A DNA stretch of 51,889 bases from NCBI GenBank assembly GCA_002395835.1, contig DGVD01000008.1, forward strand, positions 14,621 through 66,509. The letters are read 5' to 3'. This DNA comes from Bacteroidales bacterium UBA4293. GTDB lineage: Bacteria; Bacteroidota; Bacteroidia; Bacteroidales; Bacteroidaceae. The position numbers were made by a program, and so were the translations under genes. The notes below the pieces were generated by a model. It saw nothing but the letters and a program-made list of their open reading frames with translations. It was not told the DNA's origin and did no database searches. Numbering within the stretch: the first letter of the stretch is position 1; each line of letters begins with the position of its first letter. Shown piece after piece: positions 1-9,040 of this stretch.

Positions 1-19
1 AACTTGCCCTTTTTGTTTT

Positions 20-2278
20 TTATAGCTGAGAAGATATCTTTTTTATATTTGCTACTTCACCTACCAACCATATAACATCACCATCTTTTAACGGAGTATC
101 CACATCTGGAGCACGTAAAGCTTCTTCACCTTGTTCTAATCCCACCACCATGCAGTGATATTTATTACGTATACCGCTTTCTCGAAGCGTTTTCCCACAA
201 AGATATGAATCTTCTGTGACAACTATCTGACGAAGTTTCATCTCATGCTCCTCTATATTCATGTCAGGTTTATAAACCTGTCCTTTCATCGAAGTCACAA
301 AATCTTTCAACTGTTCATCAGTTCCTATCACCTGCAGTTTATCTCCCGGATATATAACATCAGTTCCCTGAGGTATATTAAACCTCCTACTACCTCGCTG
401 AATGGAAGAAATGTGAATTCCATATTTTTTCCCTAAATCCAAAGCCAAGAGGGTTTGTCCACCCCACTTGCTGTCTTCAGGAATCTGGACTTCTGTCAAA
501 TGCAAATCACGAGATAAAAGGCGTCCTGCAAATTTGGGCTGCTTCATTCCAGTATATTCTGCTTGAATTTCTCGCGAGCGAAGATTGTCGTTAAATGTTT
601 TCTCCATCTCCTGAGTACTTGCTTTCAACTTCTTAGAAGCAAGAATTGCAGCTATAGCCAAAAAGGCCAATAACAGCAATAGACCAGTGGAAAGGTTAAT
701 ATAATAGGTTATAACATAGGATACAACCACCATTGCAAGCAAGAACCGAAACACCACCGTAAAGATTAAAGGAAGACGATTCATACGGGAAGAATGCCAC
801 AACTGCACAAATTCAGCTGAATTATTCTTTTTGACAACTAACAGGCGTAAGAATGGGCTTACCAACAATAAAGTGAGTAAACATGCCACGTATTTAACAA
901 CAGAATCAGGAATTACCTTACATAAAATAGGATATAAACCATGTTCCATGATGAGAACGACAGCAATGGAGAGTATCAAGTAAACACCCGTATTTCGCAA
1001 CAAAGCCATTAAGAAACTATGCCATGCGCTGGAATGTGAATAGGAAGAAACATCATTGCCTGTAGCATATTTCTCCAGTAACAATTTGACTCGAACTGGT
1101 AAACGTTTCTCTACAAACTTATAAGCTGGCTCTGACAAGCGAATCATATAAGGAGTTAAGAAGGTAGTGATTACAGATACAGCCACCACTATAGGATAAA
1201 GGTGAGAACTGGTAACCCCTAAGGATACGCCTAATGAGGCTATAATGAAAGCAAACTCACCAATCTGTGCCATGGAAAATCCACACTGCATAGCTACCTT
1301 TAAAGTCTGACCAGAGAAAATAAAACTGATGCTTCCAAAAATAGCCTGACCCAATAATATGGTTAAAGTTATGACTAGGATAGGAAGCCAGTATTCTATT
1401 AGAATAGCCGGATCAACCAACATACCGACTGACACGAAGAATATAGCCCCAAATAAGTCTTTTACAGGGGTTATCAGCCTTTCTATTCGCTCAGCCTCTA
1501 TCGTCTCGGCTAAGATACTACCCATCATAAAAGCACCAAATGCAGAGCTAAATCCTGCATAAGAGGCCAATACTACTAAAAAGAAACAGAGACCTAAGGC
1601 AACAATCAGCATGGTTTCATCACTCATCTGACTCCTATTCTTCCTGAAGAAAACCGGTATCAGATAAATTCCCACTACAAACCATAGTACAAGGAAGAAT
1701 ACCAACTTGAGTATACTGAAAACCAACTCCGAACCTTCAAAATTGGAACTGACAGCCAAAGTCGAGAGCACAACCATCAGCAAGATAGCCAGAATATCTT
1801 CTAGGATAAGCACACTAAGTACAAGCCCCGTAAAACGTTGTTGCCGAAGCCCTAAATCATCAAAGGCTTTGTAAATAATAGTGGTAGAAGACATGGCCAA
1901 CATACCTCCTAAGAAAAGGCAATCCATCTTTGACCAATCAAAGAATCTTCCCGCCAATGCACCCAGACTAATCATAAAGAAAATGATAGAACAGGCTGCT
2001 ATGACTGGCGCCGTTCCCATCTTCAAAATCTTCTTAAAACTGAACTCTAATCCTAAACCGAAAAGGAGGAAAATCACACCAATGTCTGACCACATCTTAA
2101 TATCACCCATGTCCTGTACAGATGGGGTATAAGGCATATTCGGACCAGCCAAGAAACCGGCTAAGACATAACCTAGAACCAATGGCTGCTTCAGACGCTT
2201 GAAAAGAATCGTCGTAATACCAGCCACTGTAAGAATCAGTGCTAAATCAGATATTAGTGCAGGTACAGTTTCTCCCAT
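20..2278 (-). CDS. Kef-type (CPA2) monovalent cation:proton antiporter with two TrkA-C domains
   Basis: Inner-membrane cation/H+ antiporter of the CPA2 family (752 aa). Residues 1 to about 385 form the exchanger core of roughly a dozen hydrophobic helices. Four more hydrophobic segments follow at about 430-550. The cytoplasmic tail carries two consecutive RCK_C/TrkA-C modules, about 590-650 and 665-750, both with the typical PxGTxxxYPGD-like or PLKDGDVIWLVG-like loops. I see no Rossmann TrkA-N domain with a GxGxxG motif, so it resembles Bacteroidota KefB-like proteins more than E. coli KefB/KefC. It begins 2 bp after the pepT stop and so is probably the second gene of a pepT operon. The transported ion (K+ or Na+) cannot be told from sequence. 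Confidence 0.88.
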   Translation of the reverse strand: MGETVPALISDLALILTVAGITTILFKRLKQPLVLGYVLAGFLAGPNMPYTPSVQDMGDIKMWSDIGVIFLLFGLGLEFSFKKILKMGTAPVIAACSIIFFMISLGALAGRFFDWSKMDCLFLGGMLAMSSTTIIYKAFDDLGLRQQRFTGLVLSVLILEDILAILLMVVLSTLAVSSNFEGSELVFSILKLVFFLVLWFVVGIYLIPVFFRKNRSQMSDETMLIVALGLCFFLVVLASYAGFSSAFGAFMMGSILAETIEAERIERLITPVKDLFGAIFFVSVGMLVDPAILIEYWLPILVITLTILLGQAIFGSISFIFSGQTLKVAMQCGFSMAQIGEFAFIIASLGVSLGVTSSHLYPIVVAVSVITTFLTPYMIRLSEPAYKFVEKRLPVRVKLLLEKYATGNDVSSYSHSSAWHSFLMALLRNTGVYLILSIAVVLIMEHGLYPILCKVIPDSVVKYVACLLTLLLVSPFLRLLVVKKNNSAEFVQLWHSSRMNRLPLIFTVVFRFLLAMVVVSYVITYYINLSTGLLLLLAFLAIAAILASKKLKASTQEMEKTFNDNLRSREIQAEYTGMKQPKFAGRLLSRDLHLTEVQIPEDSKWGGQTLLALDLGKKYGIHISSIQRGSRRFNIPQGTDVIYPGDKLQVIGTDEQLKDFVTSMKGQVYKPDMNIEEHEMKLRQIVVTEDSYLCGKTLRESGIRNKYHCMVVGLEQGEEALRAPDVDTPLKDGDVIWLVGEVANIKKISSQL

Positions 2279-2280
2279 AT

Positions 2281-3507
2281 TTAATATTTTGCTTCAACTA
2301 ATGTTGCGATATTAACCATTGTTTCCATTGCCTTTTCCATAGAGTGAATAGGCACAAATTCAAAACGACCATGGAAGTTCAATCCACCAGCAAAGATATT
2401 AGGACATGGCAATCCCATAAAAGAGAGGCGAGCACCGTCGGTTCCACCACGAATAGGCTGAACTTTCACAGGAACTCCTGCTTTTATCATTGCTTCTTTG
2501 GCAAAATCTACTACATACATCGCTTTCTCTATCTCTTCCAACATATTATAATATTGGTCACGTACTTCTGGCTCCACTCGGTCTGCTCCATATTTCTCAG
2601 CCATAGCCTTTGCTGCCTTCAAGAAGGTATCCTTACGGTTCTCAAAAATATCACGACTGTGATCACGGATGATATAACGGACAGTAGCTTTCTCTACATC
2701 ACCATGTATATCTATCAAATGATAAAAACCTTCATAACCTTCTGTATGCTCCGGACTTTCTGCACCTGGCAATAAAGTGGTAAACTCAATAGCCAACTTC
2801 AACGCATTGATCATCTTATCTTTCGCATAGCCCGGGTGAACATTACGTCCTGTAAAATCCACTTTAGCTGCAGCTGCATTGAAATTTTCATATTCTAGTT
2901 CTCCTATTTCTCCACCATCAAAAGTATAACCCCATTGGCAACCGAACTTAGCCACATCAAAATGGTCTGGACCCTCACCTATCTCCTCATCTGGAGTAAA
3001 TGCCAAGCGGATTTTCCCATGTTTAATCTCGGGATGTGCCTGGAGATAGGCCACGCCTTGAACAATTTCTGCTATACCAGCCTTATCATCGGCACCGAGT
3101 AAAGTAGTGCCATCGGTTACGATTAGTTCTTGACCTACATAATGAAGCAATTCCGGGAACTGATCGGGAGATAGAAAGATTTGTTTCTCCGCATTCAAAA
3201 GGATATCACCTCCCTGATACTTCACAATTTTAGTCTTAATATCTTTACCACTGGCATCTGGACTAGTATCCATATGTGCTATGAATCCTATCGTTGGTAC
3301 ACCCTGCTTTTCAGTGTTTGAAGGCAATGTGGCATAAACATAGCAATGTTCAGAGAGTTCTACATCTTCCAAACCCATGCCGATTAATTCATCACGTAAA
3401 TATTCTGCTAATTTAAACTGCTTAGCTGAACTAGGATGAGTCCCTGAGAACTCATCACTTTGCGTATCAAAAGATACATATTTAAGAAATCTGTCTACTA
3501 ATTCCAT
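2281..3507 (-). CDS. pepT: Peptidase T (tripeptide aminopeptidase)
   Basis: Cytoplasmic M20B zinc aminopeptidase that removes N-terminal residues from tripeptides; 408 aa, the usual length. The metal site is intact: HMDTSP (His/Asp) near residue 78, GADDKAG near 140, the catalytic PDEEIGEG near 172, DGGEIG near 197, and a C-terminal HGRFEF/HSME block. The RGGTDGARLS loop typical of PepT is present. There is no signal peptide. Its ATG at 3507 lies about 30 bp from a TAnnTTTG-type -7 box (3537-3544). The Kef-type antiporter starts 2 bp downstream, so the two are likely cotranscribed. Confidence 0.95.
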   Translation of the reverse strand: MELVDRFLKYVSFDTQSDEFSGTHPSSAKQFKLAEYLRDELIGMGLEDVELSEHCYVYATLPSNTEKQGVPTIGFIAHMDTSPDASGKDIKTKIVKYQGGDILLNAEKQIFLSPDQFPELLHYVGQELIVTDGTTLLGADDKAGIAEIVQGVAYLQAHPEIKHGKIRLAFTPDEEIGEGPDHFDVAKFGCQWGYTFDGGEIGELEYENFNAAAAKVDFTGRNVHPGYAKDKMINALKLAIEFTTLLPGAESPEHTEGYEGFYHLIDIHGDVEKATVRYIIRDHSRDIFENRKDTFLKAAKAMAEKYGADRVEPEVRDQYYNMLEEIEKAMYVVDFAKEAMIKAGVPVKVQPIRGGTDGARLSFMGLPCPNIFAGGLNFHGRFEFVPIHSMEKAMETMVNIATLVEAKY

Positions 3508-3536
3508 AATGTCAGTTCTAATTATAATCTTTCACG

Positions 3537-3544
3537 CAAAATTA
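3537..3544 (-). promoter_or_regulatory. pepT promoter -7 box
   Basis: On the minus strand this reads TAATTTTG, matching the Bacteroidota -7 consensus TAnnTTTG, about 30 bp before the pepT ATG. No clear -33 element was recognised. Confidence 0.5.
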
Positions 3545-3604
3545 AAAATTTTATTCTAATTATCACGTAAACTAAAAGTGAAATATCTGAAAAAAACTGT
3601 CAGC

Positions 3605-4741
3605 TTACCAGCACCAGGTGAGCCATCTCCATACGGTTTCCAATGGTCCACGCTGATGGAATTTTGCCCACTGATGAAGGATGATAATTTGCACCACTAC
3701 GATTCCAATGCCTACCCAGGAGGACCAGAAACTTCCTAAATGCAGACACATGCCTAAGCCCCATCCGTAGAATATGAAAGCTCCTAGAAGTGAAGACATT
3801 AAGTAGTTGGTAAGACTCATTCGTCCAAAGAAGCAAATCTGACTCAAGAATTTCTTAAACCAGTCAAAAGCGTACCATAACAATGTGACTCCTGAGATAT
3901 AGAAAAGAGTTTGCGCACCCTTCAACATAGGAGTTAATATAGGGCTCAGGCTTGGCTCGCCTCGCTGGGCACCAAAACTTAAATCGATATTATTTCCTAC
4001 AAAAGTGATAATCATAGTTATGACAAATACAATTCGCCATATTTTCAGATGATTGCCTTCATTATAGAACAAACGATAACGTCCAAACAAAATTCCTAAA
4101 TAAAAAAGACCTAAAGTTTGAGTGGCACGCCCTGTAAGCAAATAGAACACCCAGTTGTTAATAGGACCCACGGTTAAGTTGGCCCAAGCATTTTCCAGGA
4201 ATGTTCCATTAATGTGAGCATCTGCTATTACATCCCATTGGGCTGCATCCCAGCCACAGACCTGCCATCCTGTAAAATAAGTAATAATCTCCAATGGCTG
4301 AATCAAAAGGAAGATGGTGATGGCCCAAAGCCACTTGTTACTAAGGTATCCCGCAGGAATCATGAGCACACCTAAAATGGCGTACGCCTGCAAGATATCA
4401 CCATCGAAAAGTGCCAAGTTAATAGTACCGAATATAAGAAGCCAAAACATTCGCCATAGGAATCGTAATGAAAAATCTTTTCCTTTCTGTTCTTGATTAT
4501 CTCGCTGGATAAAGAAACTTAAACCAAACAAGATGGCAAATATACCATAAGCCTTACCTGCGATGAGTGTCCCCATAAAACGGAAGAAATCATTGTCCCA
4601 AGAGAATGAATAGGTAGGTGTAGGTCCACCTGTATTCATATGTTCCATAGCATGATAAACAATGATACCTATCACTGCCAGACCTCGTAAGGCGTCAGCC
4701 ACTTCGATTCTTGAATTTTTAAGCCCTTGTGTTTTATACAT
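3605..4741 (-). CDS. DUF418 (YeiB-like) multispanning membrane protein
   Basis: Integral membrane protein of 378 aa with about ten hydrophobic helices. The N-terminal motif VADALRGLAVIGIIVYH and the C-terminal DUF418-type block (SLTNYLMSSLLGAFIFYGWG, then a W-rich end with GPLETVWRW) identify the DUF418/YeiB family, distantly related to acyltransferase-3 and heparan-alpha-glucosaminide acetyltransferase folds. The biochemical role of the family is not settled; membrane-linked acyl transfer is an inference. It is monocistronic on the minus strand with its own TATCTTTG -7 box at 4775-4782 and is divergent from the esterase gene. Confidence 0.85.
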   Translation of the reverse strand: MYKTQGLKNSRIEVADALRGLAVIGIIVYHAMEHMNTGGPTPTYSFSWDNDFFRFMGTLIAGKAYGIFAILFGLSFFIQRDNQEQKGKDFSLRFLWRMFWLLIFGTINLALFDGDILQAYAILGVLMIPAGYLSNKWLWAITIFLLIQPLEIITYFTGWQVCGWDAAQWDVIADAHINGTFLENAWANLTVGPINNWVFYLLTGRATQTLGLFYLGILFGRYRLFYNEGNHLKIWRIVFVITMIITFVGNNIDLSFGAQRGEPSLSPILTPMLKGAQTLFYISGVTLLWYAFDWFKKFLSQICFFGRMSLTNYLMSSLLGAFIFYGWGLGMCLHLGSFWSSWVGIGIVVVQIIILHQWAKFHQRGPLETVWRWLTWCW

Positions 4742-4774
4742 GGTTCATTTTTTTAATTGTTTAGAATTTGCGTG

Positions 4775-4831
4775 CAAAGATAGGGATTATTAATAAAAAA
4801 AACGCCATTCCCATATTTTTTTATAATTTTG
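4775..4831. promoter_or_regulatory. Divergent promoters of the DUF418 gene and the esterase gene
   Basis: Minus strand: TATCTTTG at 4775-4782 precedes the DUF418 gene. Plus strand: TAATTTTG at 4824-4831 precedes the esterase gene, 40 bp from its ATG. Both match TAnnTTTG; -33 elements are not obvious. Confidence 0.5.
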
Positions 4832-4871
4832 CAGAAGCTTAATCATAAAACTTACAATAAAATCAAACAAC

Positions 4872-5984
4872 ATGAAAAAGTCTTTATTTTTATCATTCAT
4901 TTTAGCATTAACCACCTCGCTGCCTTTGGCTGCTCAGTGGGTCCACACTCCAACACCCAATGATACTCTTCAGCCTGTACGGAAATTGGCCAATGGCAAT
5001 GTCCTTTTTAGTATTTATGCACCAAAAGCTCGTGATATAAAACTTCTAGGTGATGCTGCTAATTACAATAATGAAATCACTACACGTGAATTGCCCAATG
5101 GTGTTTGGACTTTCGAAGTCACCAATGTTCCTGAAGGTGCGTTACGCTATTATTTCATGGTGGATGGGGTAGCAACAGCAGACCCGCTGATGGAAAAGCA
5201 GTACCAACAACGAATGTTTAACGGTTTCGACAAGCCTAGTGATTTCTTTGGCTACCGAAAGGACATTCCACATGGAACCATAAGCATATTAAAATATGAA
5301 AGCAAGACGCTTGGATGCACTCGTACCATACATGTATGGACACCTGCCGGTTATGAAAAAAGCAAGAAAAAACTTCCTGTACTTTACCTCATTCACGGTG
5401 GAGGTGATAATGACGCCAGTTGGAGTGGTGTAGGTCAAGCTGACAATATTTTAGACAATTTATTAGCAGAGGGGAAGATGAAGGAAATGATTGTGGTCAT
5501 GCCTAATGGTACTATCAAGACTTCTGATCTAGCCGGCGAAGTCCCTCTCTTTGTAGAAGACTTGAAAAATGACATCGTTCCTTTCGTAGAAAAAACTTAC
5601 AATGTTTATACTGATGCTGCCCATCGTGCCATTGCGGGTCTATCTATGGGCGGATGGGAGACATTGGAAACCGCTATTAAATACTATGATATGTATCAGT
5701 ACATCTGGGTACTGAGCAGTGGATGGTTTAAGACCGACAAATCTAAATATGAGTTAGAAGCCAAACATTTGAAAGAAATTGCACCTGCTTTTAATAAGGC
5801 TGTCAAACAGTTTGTCATGACTCAAGGAGACCCTGAAGACATCGCTTACTACAACGGTGAAGCTACTCGCAAACTATTCGAAGAGGCAGGTATCCATCCA
5901 GAATGGTATTCTAGACCTGGAGGACATACCTGGTACACATGGCGTTGGAATCTGTATCAACTGGCACAAAGAATCTTCAAATAA
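4872..5984 (+). CDS. Secreted CE1-type esterase with N-terminal E-set/CBM48-like domain
   Basis: Exported alpha/beta-hydrolase of 370 aa. Residues 1-21 are a signal peptide ending after ...LPLAAQ. Residues about 35-115 form a CBM48-like Ig domain (NGNVLFSIYAPKARDIKLLGD...). The C-terminal 240 residues are an esterase D/feruloyl-esterase-like hydrolase: oxyanion segment LYLIHGGGDND, nucleophile elbow AGLSMGGWE with Ser258, and catalytic His352 in GGHTW. This arrangement is common in Bacteroidales esterases that remove acetyl or feruloyl groups from plant polysaccharides; the actual substrate is not determinable. The SGNH hydrolase gene starts 6 bp downstream, so the two form an exported esterase pair. 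Confidence 0.88.
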   Translation: MKKSLFLSFILALTTSLPLAAQWVHTPTPNDTLQPVRKLANGNVLFSIYAPKARDIKLLGDAANYNNEITTRELPNGVWTFEVTNVPEGALRYYFMVDGVATADPLMEKQYQQRMFNGFDKPSDFFGYRKDIPHGTISILKYESKTLGCTRTIHVWTPAGYEKSKKKLPVLYLIHGGGDNDASWSGVGQADNILDNLLAEGKMKEMIVVMPNGTIKTSDLAGEVPLFVEDLKNDIVPFVEKTYNVYTDAAHRAIAGLSMGGWETLETAIKYYDMYQYIWVLSSGWFKTDKSKYELEAKHLKEIAPAFNKAVKQFVMTQGDPEDIAYYNGEATRKLFEEAGIHPEWYSRPGGHTWYTWRWNLYQLAQRIFK

Positions 5985-5990
5985 AATTTC

Positions 5991-6794
5991 ATGAAAAGAA
6001 TATTTCTTTATCTGCTATTTTTAACTCTCAACCTTACAGTTTGGGGGCAAAATGGAACATTTAAGCATCCTTGGACTGGAAAGCACATTGGCATCATTGG
6101 CGATTCAGTAAGTGATTCCATCTACTGCTACCCCCATGTCAAAAGATACTACAGTTACTTAGCTGATTGGCTAGATGCTACTACTTACAGTACTGCCATC
6201 AGTGGCCTGGAATGGAAATCCATTCCTTTTCAGCTCGAACAAATGAGCAAACGCACAAATGACCGTAATTTGGATGTAGTCCTTGTTTTCTTAGGAACAA
6301 ATGATTACAACATGGGAGTGCCTATTGGGGAATGGTACACAGAAGAAACTACTCAAGTGGAAGCTTCCACTGGAGAGATGAAGCAATTCTATACGCGCCA
6401 ACATCGTCAGTTTGTGATGAGTGAGGACACTTATTGTGGAAGAATAAATCTAGGTATTACCAAAATCCGTCAGCAATACCCTCAAGCCACTATCGTCCTA
6501 CTTACCCCACTTCACCGAGCTCTTTTTGATGCAGGCGACCACAACCTCCAGCCTGATGAGCTATACCACAACAAATGTGGTGAGTTTCTTGATGCCTATG
6601 TAGATAAAATCAAAGAAGCAGCCGGTATTTGGTCTGTCTATGTAATAGACCTACAAAGTGTTAGCGGAATAATGCCTCTTATGGAAGAACACAGCATTTA
6701 TATGTCTGGAGAAAAAGACAAGCTGCATCCTAGTGCCACTGGTCATGAAAGATTAGCAAAAGTGTTACTATACCAGACATTTTCAATGCCGTAA
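5991..6794 (+). CDS. Secreted SGNH/GDSL-family hydrolase
   Basis: Exported lipase/esterase-like enzyme of 267 aa. Residues 1-19 are a signal peptide (ends VWGQ). The SGNH blocks are present: block I IGIIGDSVSDS with the Ser nucleophile at about residue 38, block III VFLGTNDYN with the oxyanion Asn, and block V DKLHPSATGHERLA with the catalytic Asp/His. It lies 6 bp after the CE1-like esterase and is followed by a strong terminator, so the two form a bicistronic unit. Acetylxylan esterase, other carbohydrate deacetylase or lipase activity would all fit. Confidence 0.86.
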   Translation: MKRIFLYLLFLTLNLTVWGQNGTFKHPWTGKHIGIIGDSVSDSIYCYPHVKRYYSYLADWLDATTYSTAISGLEWKSIPFQLEQMSKRTNDRNLDVVLVFLGTNDYNMGVPIGEWYTEETTQVEASTGEMKQFYTRQHRQFVMSEDTYCGRINLGITKIRQQYPQATIVLLTPLHRALFDAGDHNLQPDELYHNKCGEFLDAYVDKIKEAAGIWSVYVIDLQSVSGIMPLMEEHSIYMSGEKDKLHPSATGHERLAKVLLYQTFSMP

Positions 6795-6807
6795 TTTTAA
6801 AAAACAA

Positions 6808-6846
6808 ATCATCCTACTCTTGGAAAAGGAGTAGGATGATTCTTAT
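6808..6846. terminator. Bidirectional rho-independent terminator
   Basis: Perfect 12-bp stem ATCATCCTACTC (6808-6819) with GAGTAGGATGAT (6829-6840), 9-nt loop, flanked by a T-rich tract on the plus strand and by A-rich sequence on the other side. It separates the convergent SGNH hydrolase and trmN6 genes. Confidence 0.85.
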
Positions 6847-7586
6847 ATTTCATGGGCTTCCAGTCTATAGCCTTTTCCTGGCACGTGGAAATCTTTCATC
6901 AATTCTATATACCACTCTGAACGACTGTGGTCTGCATTTCGCATACAATAAGTTTCTACTTTTGGCAAAGCCACATGTCCTTTTTTATAAACTAAGATGT
7001 AACGTTTAGGCCCTTTTTGAGGCACTGATTTTATCTGGAACTCTGCCTGTAATTGAAAACCTATCAACTCAGCCTCGGCTTTTAAAATAGGTAAAACCTC
7101 TGGAGGTACATTGGTAGAGAACACACCTTCATCTTCCAAGAGTGCAAATGAACCTTGAACCAACACAGAAAATGGCAGTGATGATGAATGGCGTGCCCTT
7201 GCACGGCTTAAATCGGGATTTACTAAACTCTTGTCAAAGTAAGGGGGATTACAGACTATACTGTCAAATAACGGACCTTTATGTTCTAGAATATAATTCT
7301 GGAAGGTTGTATGGACCAAATGAATTCTATCATGAAAAGGAGATTCCTTAAAATTGTATTGTGCATCAAGTACTGCATTCTCATCCATCTCAATAGCTGT
7401 AATCTCAGCTTTAGGACAACGCTGGGCTAACATAAGCGACAGCACACCTGTTCCTGTACCTATATCTAGAATCCTGTTCCCACCAGCAGCCAATGTTCCC
7501 AGCAAATCACTATCTGTCCCTACCTTCATGGCTGCATGATCTTGACAGATGCTAAATTGTTTATATCGAAATATATTTTCGGGCAT
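6843..7586 (-). CDS. trmN6: tRNA1(Val) (adenine37-N6)-methyltransferase
   Basis: SAM-dependent methyltransferase (247 aa) of the YfiC/TrmN6 family, which methylates A37 of tRNA-Val. Hallmarks: the N-terminal FRYKQFSICQDHAAMKVGTDSDLLG segment, motif I DIGTGTGVLSLMLAQR, and the N6-adenine catalytic motif NPPYF. The stop lies at the base of the terminator shared with the SGNH gene. A TATTTTTG -7 box sits at 7613-7620, about 27 bp upstream of the ATG. It appears monocistronic. Confidence 0.9.
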   Translation of the reverse strand: MPENIFRYKQFSICQDHAAMKVGTDSDLLGTLAAGGNRILDIGTGTGVLSLMLAQRCPKAEITAIEMDENAVLDAQYNFKESPFHDRIHLVHTTFQNYILEHKGPLFDSIVCNPPYFDKSLVNPDLSRARARHSSSLPFSVLVQGSFALLEDEGVFSTNVPPEVLPILKAEAELIGFQLQAEFQIKSVPQKGPKRYILVYKKGHVALPKVETYCMRNADHSRSEWYIELMKDFHVPGKGYRLEAHEI

Positions 7587-7612
7587 TAGCTGCTAACTTT
7601 CATTTTCTGGTA

Positions 7613-7705
7613 CAAAAATACAAAGATTCCTGAAACAATCCAAAACTGATATAGTATGGAACTTGTCTATTCCCTTAGGCTATTCAAAATAAAAATGTAC
7701 ATTTG
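7613..7705. promoter_or_regulatory. Divergent promoters of trmN6 and the aldo/keto reductase
   Basis: Minus-strand TATTTTTG at 7613-7620 serves trmN6. Plus-strand TACATTTG at 7698-7705 serves the reductase gene, 37 bp before its ATG. Both fit TAnnTTTG. Confidence 0.5.
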
Positions 7706-7741
7706 CAACGTAATGTATCTAATTTAAATAATCACTAAGGT

Positions 7742-8722
7742 ATGGAATACAAATTTTGTGGAAATAGTGGGCTTCAGCTTCCTAAAATCTCATTGGGACT
7801 TTGGCACAACTTCGGTAGCGTGGATAATTTCGAGAATGCGACAGCCATGATTCTTCATGCATGGGAGAATGGGGTTACCCACTTTGACCTAGCTAATAAT
7901 TATGGCCCTGTCCCAGGTTCAGCCGAAACAAACTTTGGAAAGATTCTTAAGAATCATCTGGCTAGCCACCGTGATGAAATGCTGGTTTCTTCTAAAGCAG
8001 GACACGACATGTGGCCTGGGCCATATGGCGATGGCTCATCTAGAAAGAATCTGATTGCTAGTTGCAACCAAAGCCTGAAACGTACGGGACTTGAATACTT
8101 TGATATATTTTATAGCCATCGCTATGATGGGGTAACTCCTGTAGAAGAAACCATGCAGGCATTGATAGATATTGTCCACCAAGGAAAGGCCCTCTATGTA
8201 GGTATCAGCAAGTATCCACCTGCACTTCAACAAAAATGTTATGACATTCTTGCCGAAGCTCATGTACCATGCCTCATCAGTCAATATCCATATAGTATGT
8301 TTAATCGGATAGTCGAGACAGATACTATAGAGATTGCAGCTAAGAATGGAAGTGGTTTTATTTGTTTCTCACCACTGGCACAGGGACTGCTCACAGAAAA
8401 GTATCTGAAAGGTATTCCGCAAGATAGTCGGGCTGCAAAATCCACTGGCTTCCTTCAAGTCAATGAGGTCACCCCTGAGCGAGTGGAGGCTGCCAGGAAA
8501 CTGAAGGATATAGCTGAGCAACGTGGACAAACGCTGCCACAAATGGCTTTGGCCTGGATCCTTAGAGATAATCGAATTACAAGTGTGATTGTTGGAGCAA
8601 GCAGTGTAAAACAGTTGGACAACAACCTACATGCTTTAGATAATCTAACGTTTACCACCGAAGATTTAGCAGAAATAGAAGACATCTTGAAAGATCCTGC
8701 CCTACAAATGTATAAAGTGTAA
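7742..8722 (+). CDS. Aldo/keto reductase, YghZ/L-glyceraldehyde-3-phosphate reductase-like
   Basis: Cytoplasmic NADPH-dependent oxidoreductase (326 aa) of the aldo-keto reductase superfamily. The catalytic tetrad is visible: Asp and Tyr in HFDLANNYGP, Lys in LVSSKAG, His in IFYSHRYDG. The C-terminal NADPH-binding segment is VIVGASSVKQLDNNL. Length and the N-terminal GNSGLQLPKISLGLW fit the YghZ/Kvbeta subgroup, which reduces small aldehydes such as methylglyoxal or L-glyceraldehyde-3-P; the substrate here is inferred. Single gene between its own promoter and a strong terminator. Confidence 0.88.
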   Translation: MEYKFCGNSGLQLPKISLGLWHNFGSVDNFENATAMILHAWENGVTHFDLANNYGPVPGSAETNFGKILKNHLASHRDEMLVSSKAGHDMWPGPYGDGSSRKNLIASCNQSLKRTGLEYFDIFYSHRYDGVTPVEETMQALIDIVHQGKALYVGISKYPPALQQKCYDILAEAHVPCLISQYPYSMFNRIVETDTIEIAAKNGSGFICFSPLAQGLLTEKYLKGIPQDSRAAKSTGFLQVNEVTPERVEAARKLKDIAEQRGQTLPQMALAWILRDNRITSVIVGASSVKQLDNNLHALDNLTFTTEDLAEIEDILKDPALQMYKV

Positions 8723-8728
8723 AGACAA

Positions 8729-8762
8729 AAAAAACGCTTCACGACGGTGAAGCGTTTTTTGT
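8729..8762. terminator. Bidirectional terminator
   Basis: 14-bp perfect stem (8729-8742 with 8747-8760), GACG tetraloop, six A on the left and six T on the right. It terminates the aldo/keto reductase gene on the plus strand and tRNA-Arg on the minus strand. Confidence 0.88.
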
Positions 8763-8766
8763 TCTG

Positions 8767-8840
8767 TGACTCCGATGGGACTCAAACCCATGATCTTCAG
8801 AACCGGAATCTGACATTCTATTCAACTGAACTACGGAGCC
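8767..8840 (-). tRNA. tRNA-Arg (anticodon CCG)
   Basis: Cloverleaf read on the minus strand: acceptor stem GGCTCCG with CGGAGTC (one G-T pair), D-arm with AGTTGAATAGA, anticodon stem TCAGA/TCTGA enclosing loop TTCCGGT (anticodon CCG, Arg), T-arm with GTTTGAGTC, discriminator A. CCA is not encoded. A TTG (8880-8882), 20-bp spacer, TATCTTTG (8852-8859) promoter lies directly upstream. Confidence 0.93.
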
Positions 8841-8851
8841 GAAATCGAATG

Positions 8852-8882
8852 CAAAGATAAATCTTTTTTTTCATTTCTGCAA
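8852..8882 (-). promoter_or_regulatory. tRNA-Arg promoter
   Basis: Minus strand: TTG at 8882-8880, 20-bp spacer, TATCTTTG at 8859-8852; a complete Bacteroidota sigma-ABfr type promoter, 12 bp from the tRNA 5' end. Confidence 0.7.
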
Positions 8883-8966
8883 TTCATCATTGCATTTTAT
8901 ATCCTTTTTACAAAACTGACATTTTGTATGTATTTTCATTCATTTGCTAAAATTTTCACACTTTCA

Positions 8967-8997
8967 TTTGCGTAGTAGAAATAAAGTGCTAACTTTG
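8967..8997 (+). promoter_or_regulatory. asnA promoter
   Basis: TTTG (8967-8970), 19-bp spacer, TAACTTTG (8990-8997), 43 bp before the asnA ATG. With the tRNA-Arg promoter it accounts for the stretch between the tRNA and asnA. Confidence 0.65.
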
Positions 8998-9040
8998 CAA
9001 CCCAATTTGAAACAGATAATGAGAACAACTTACAAATATC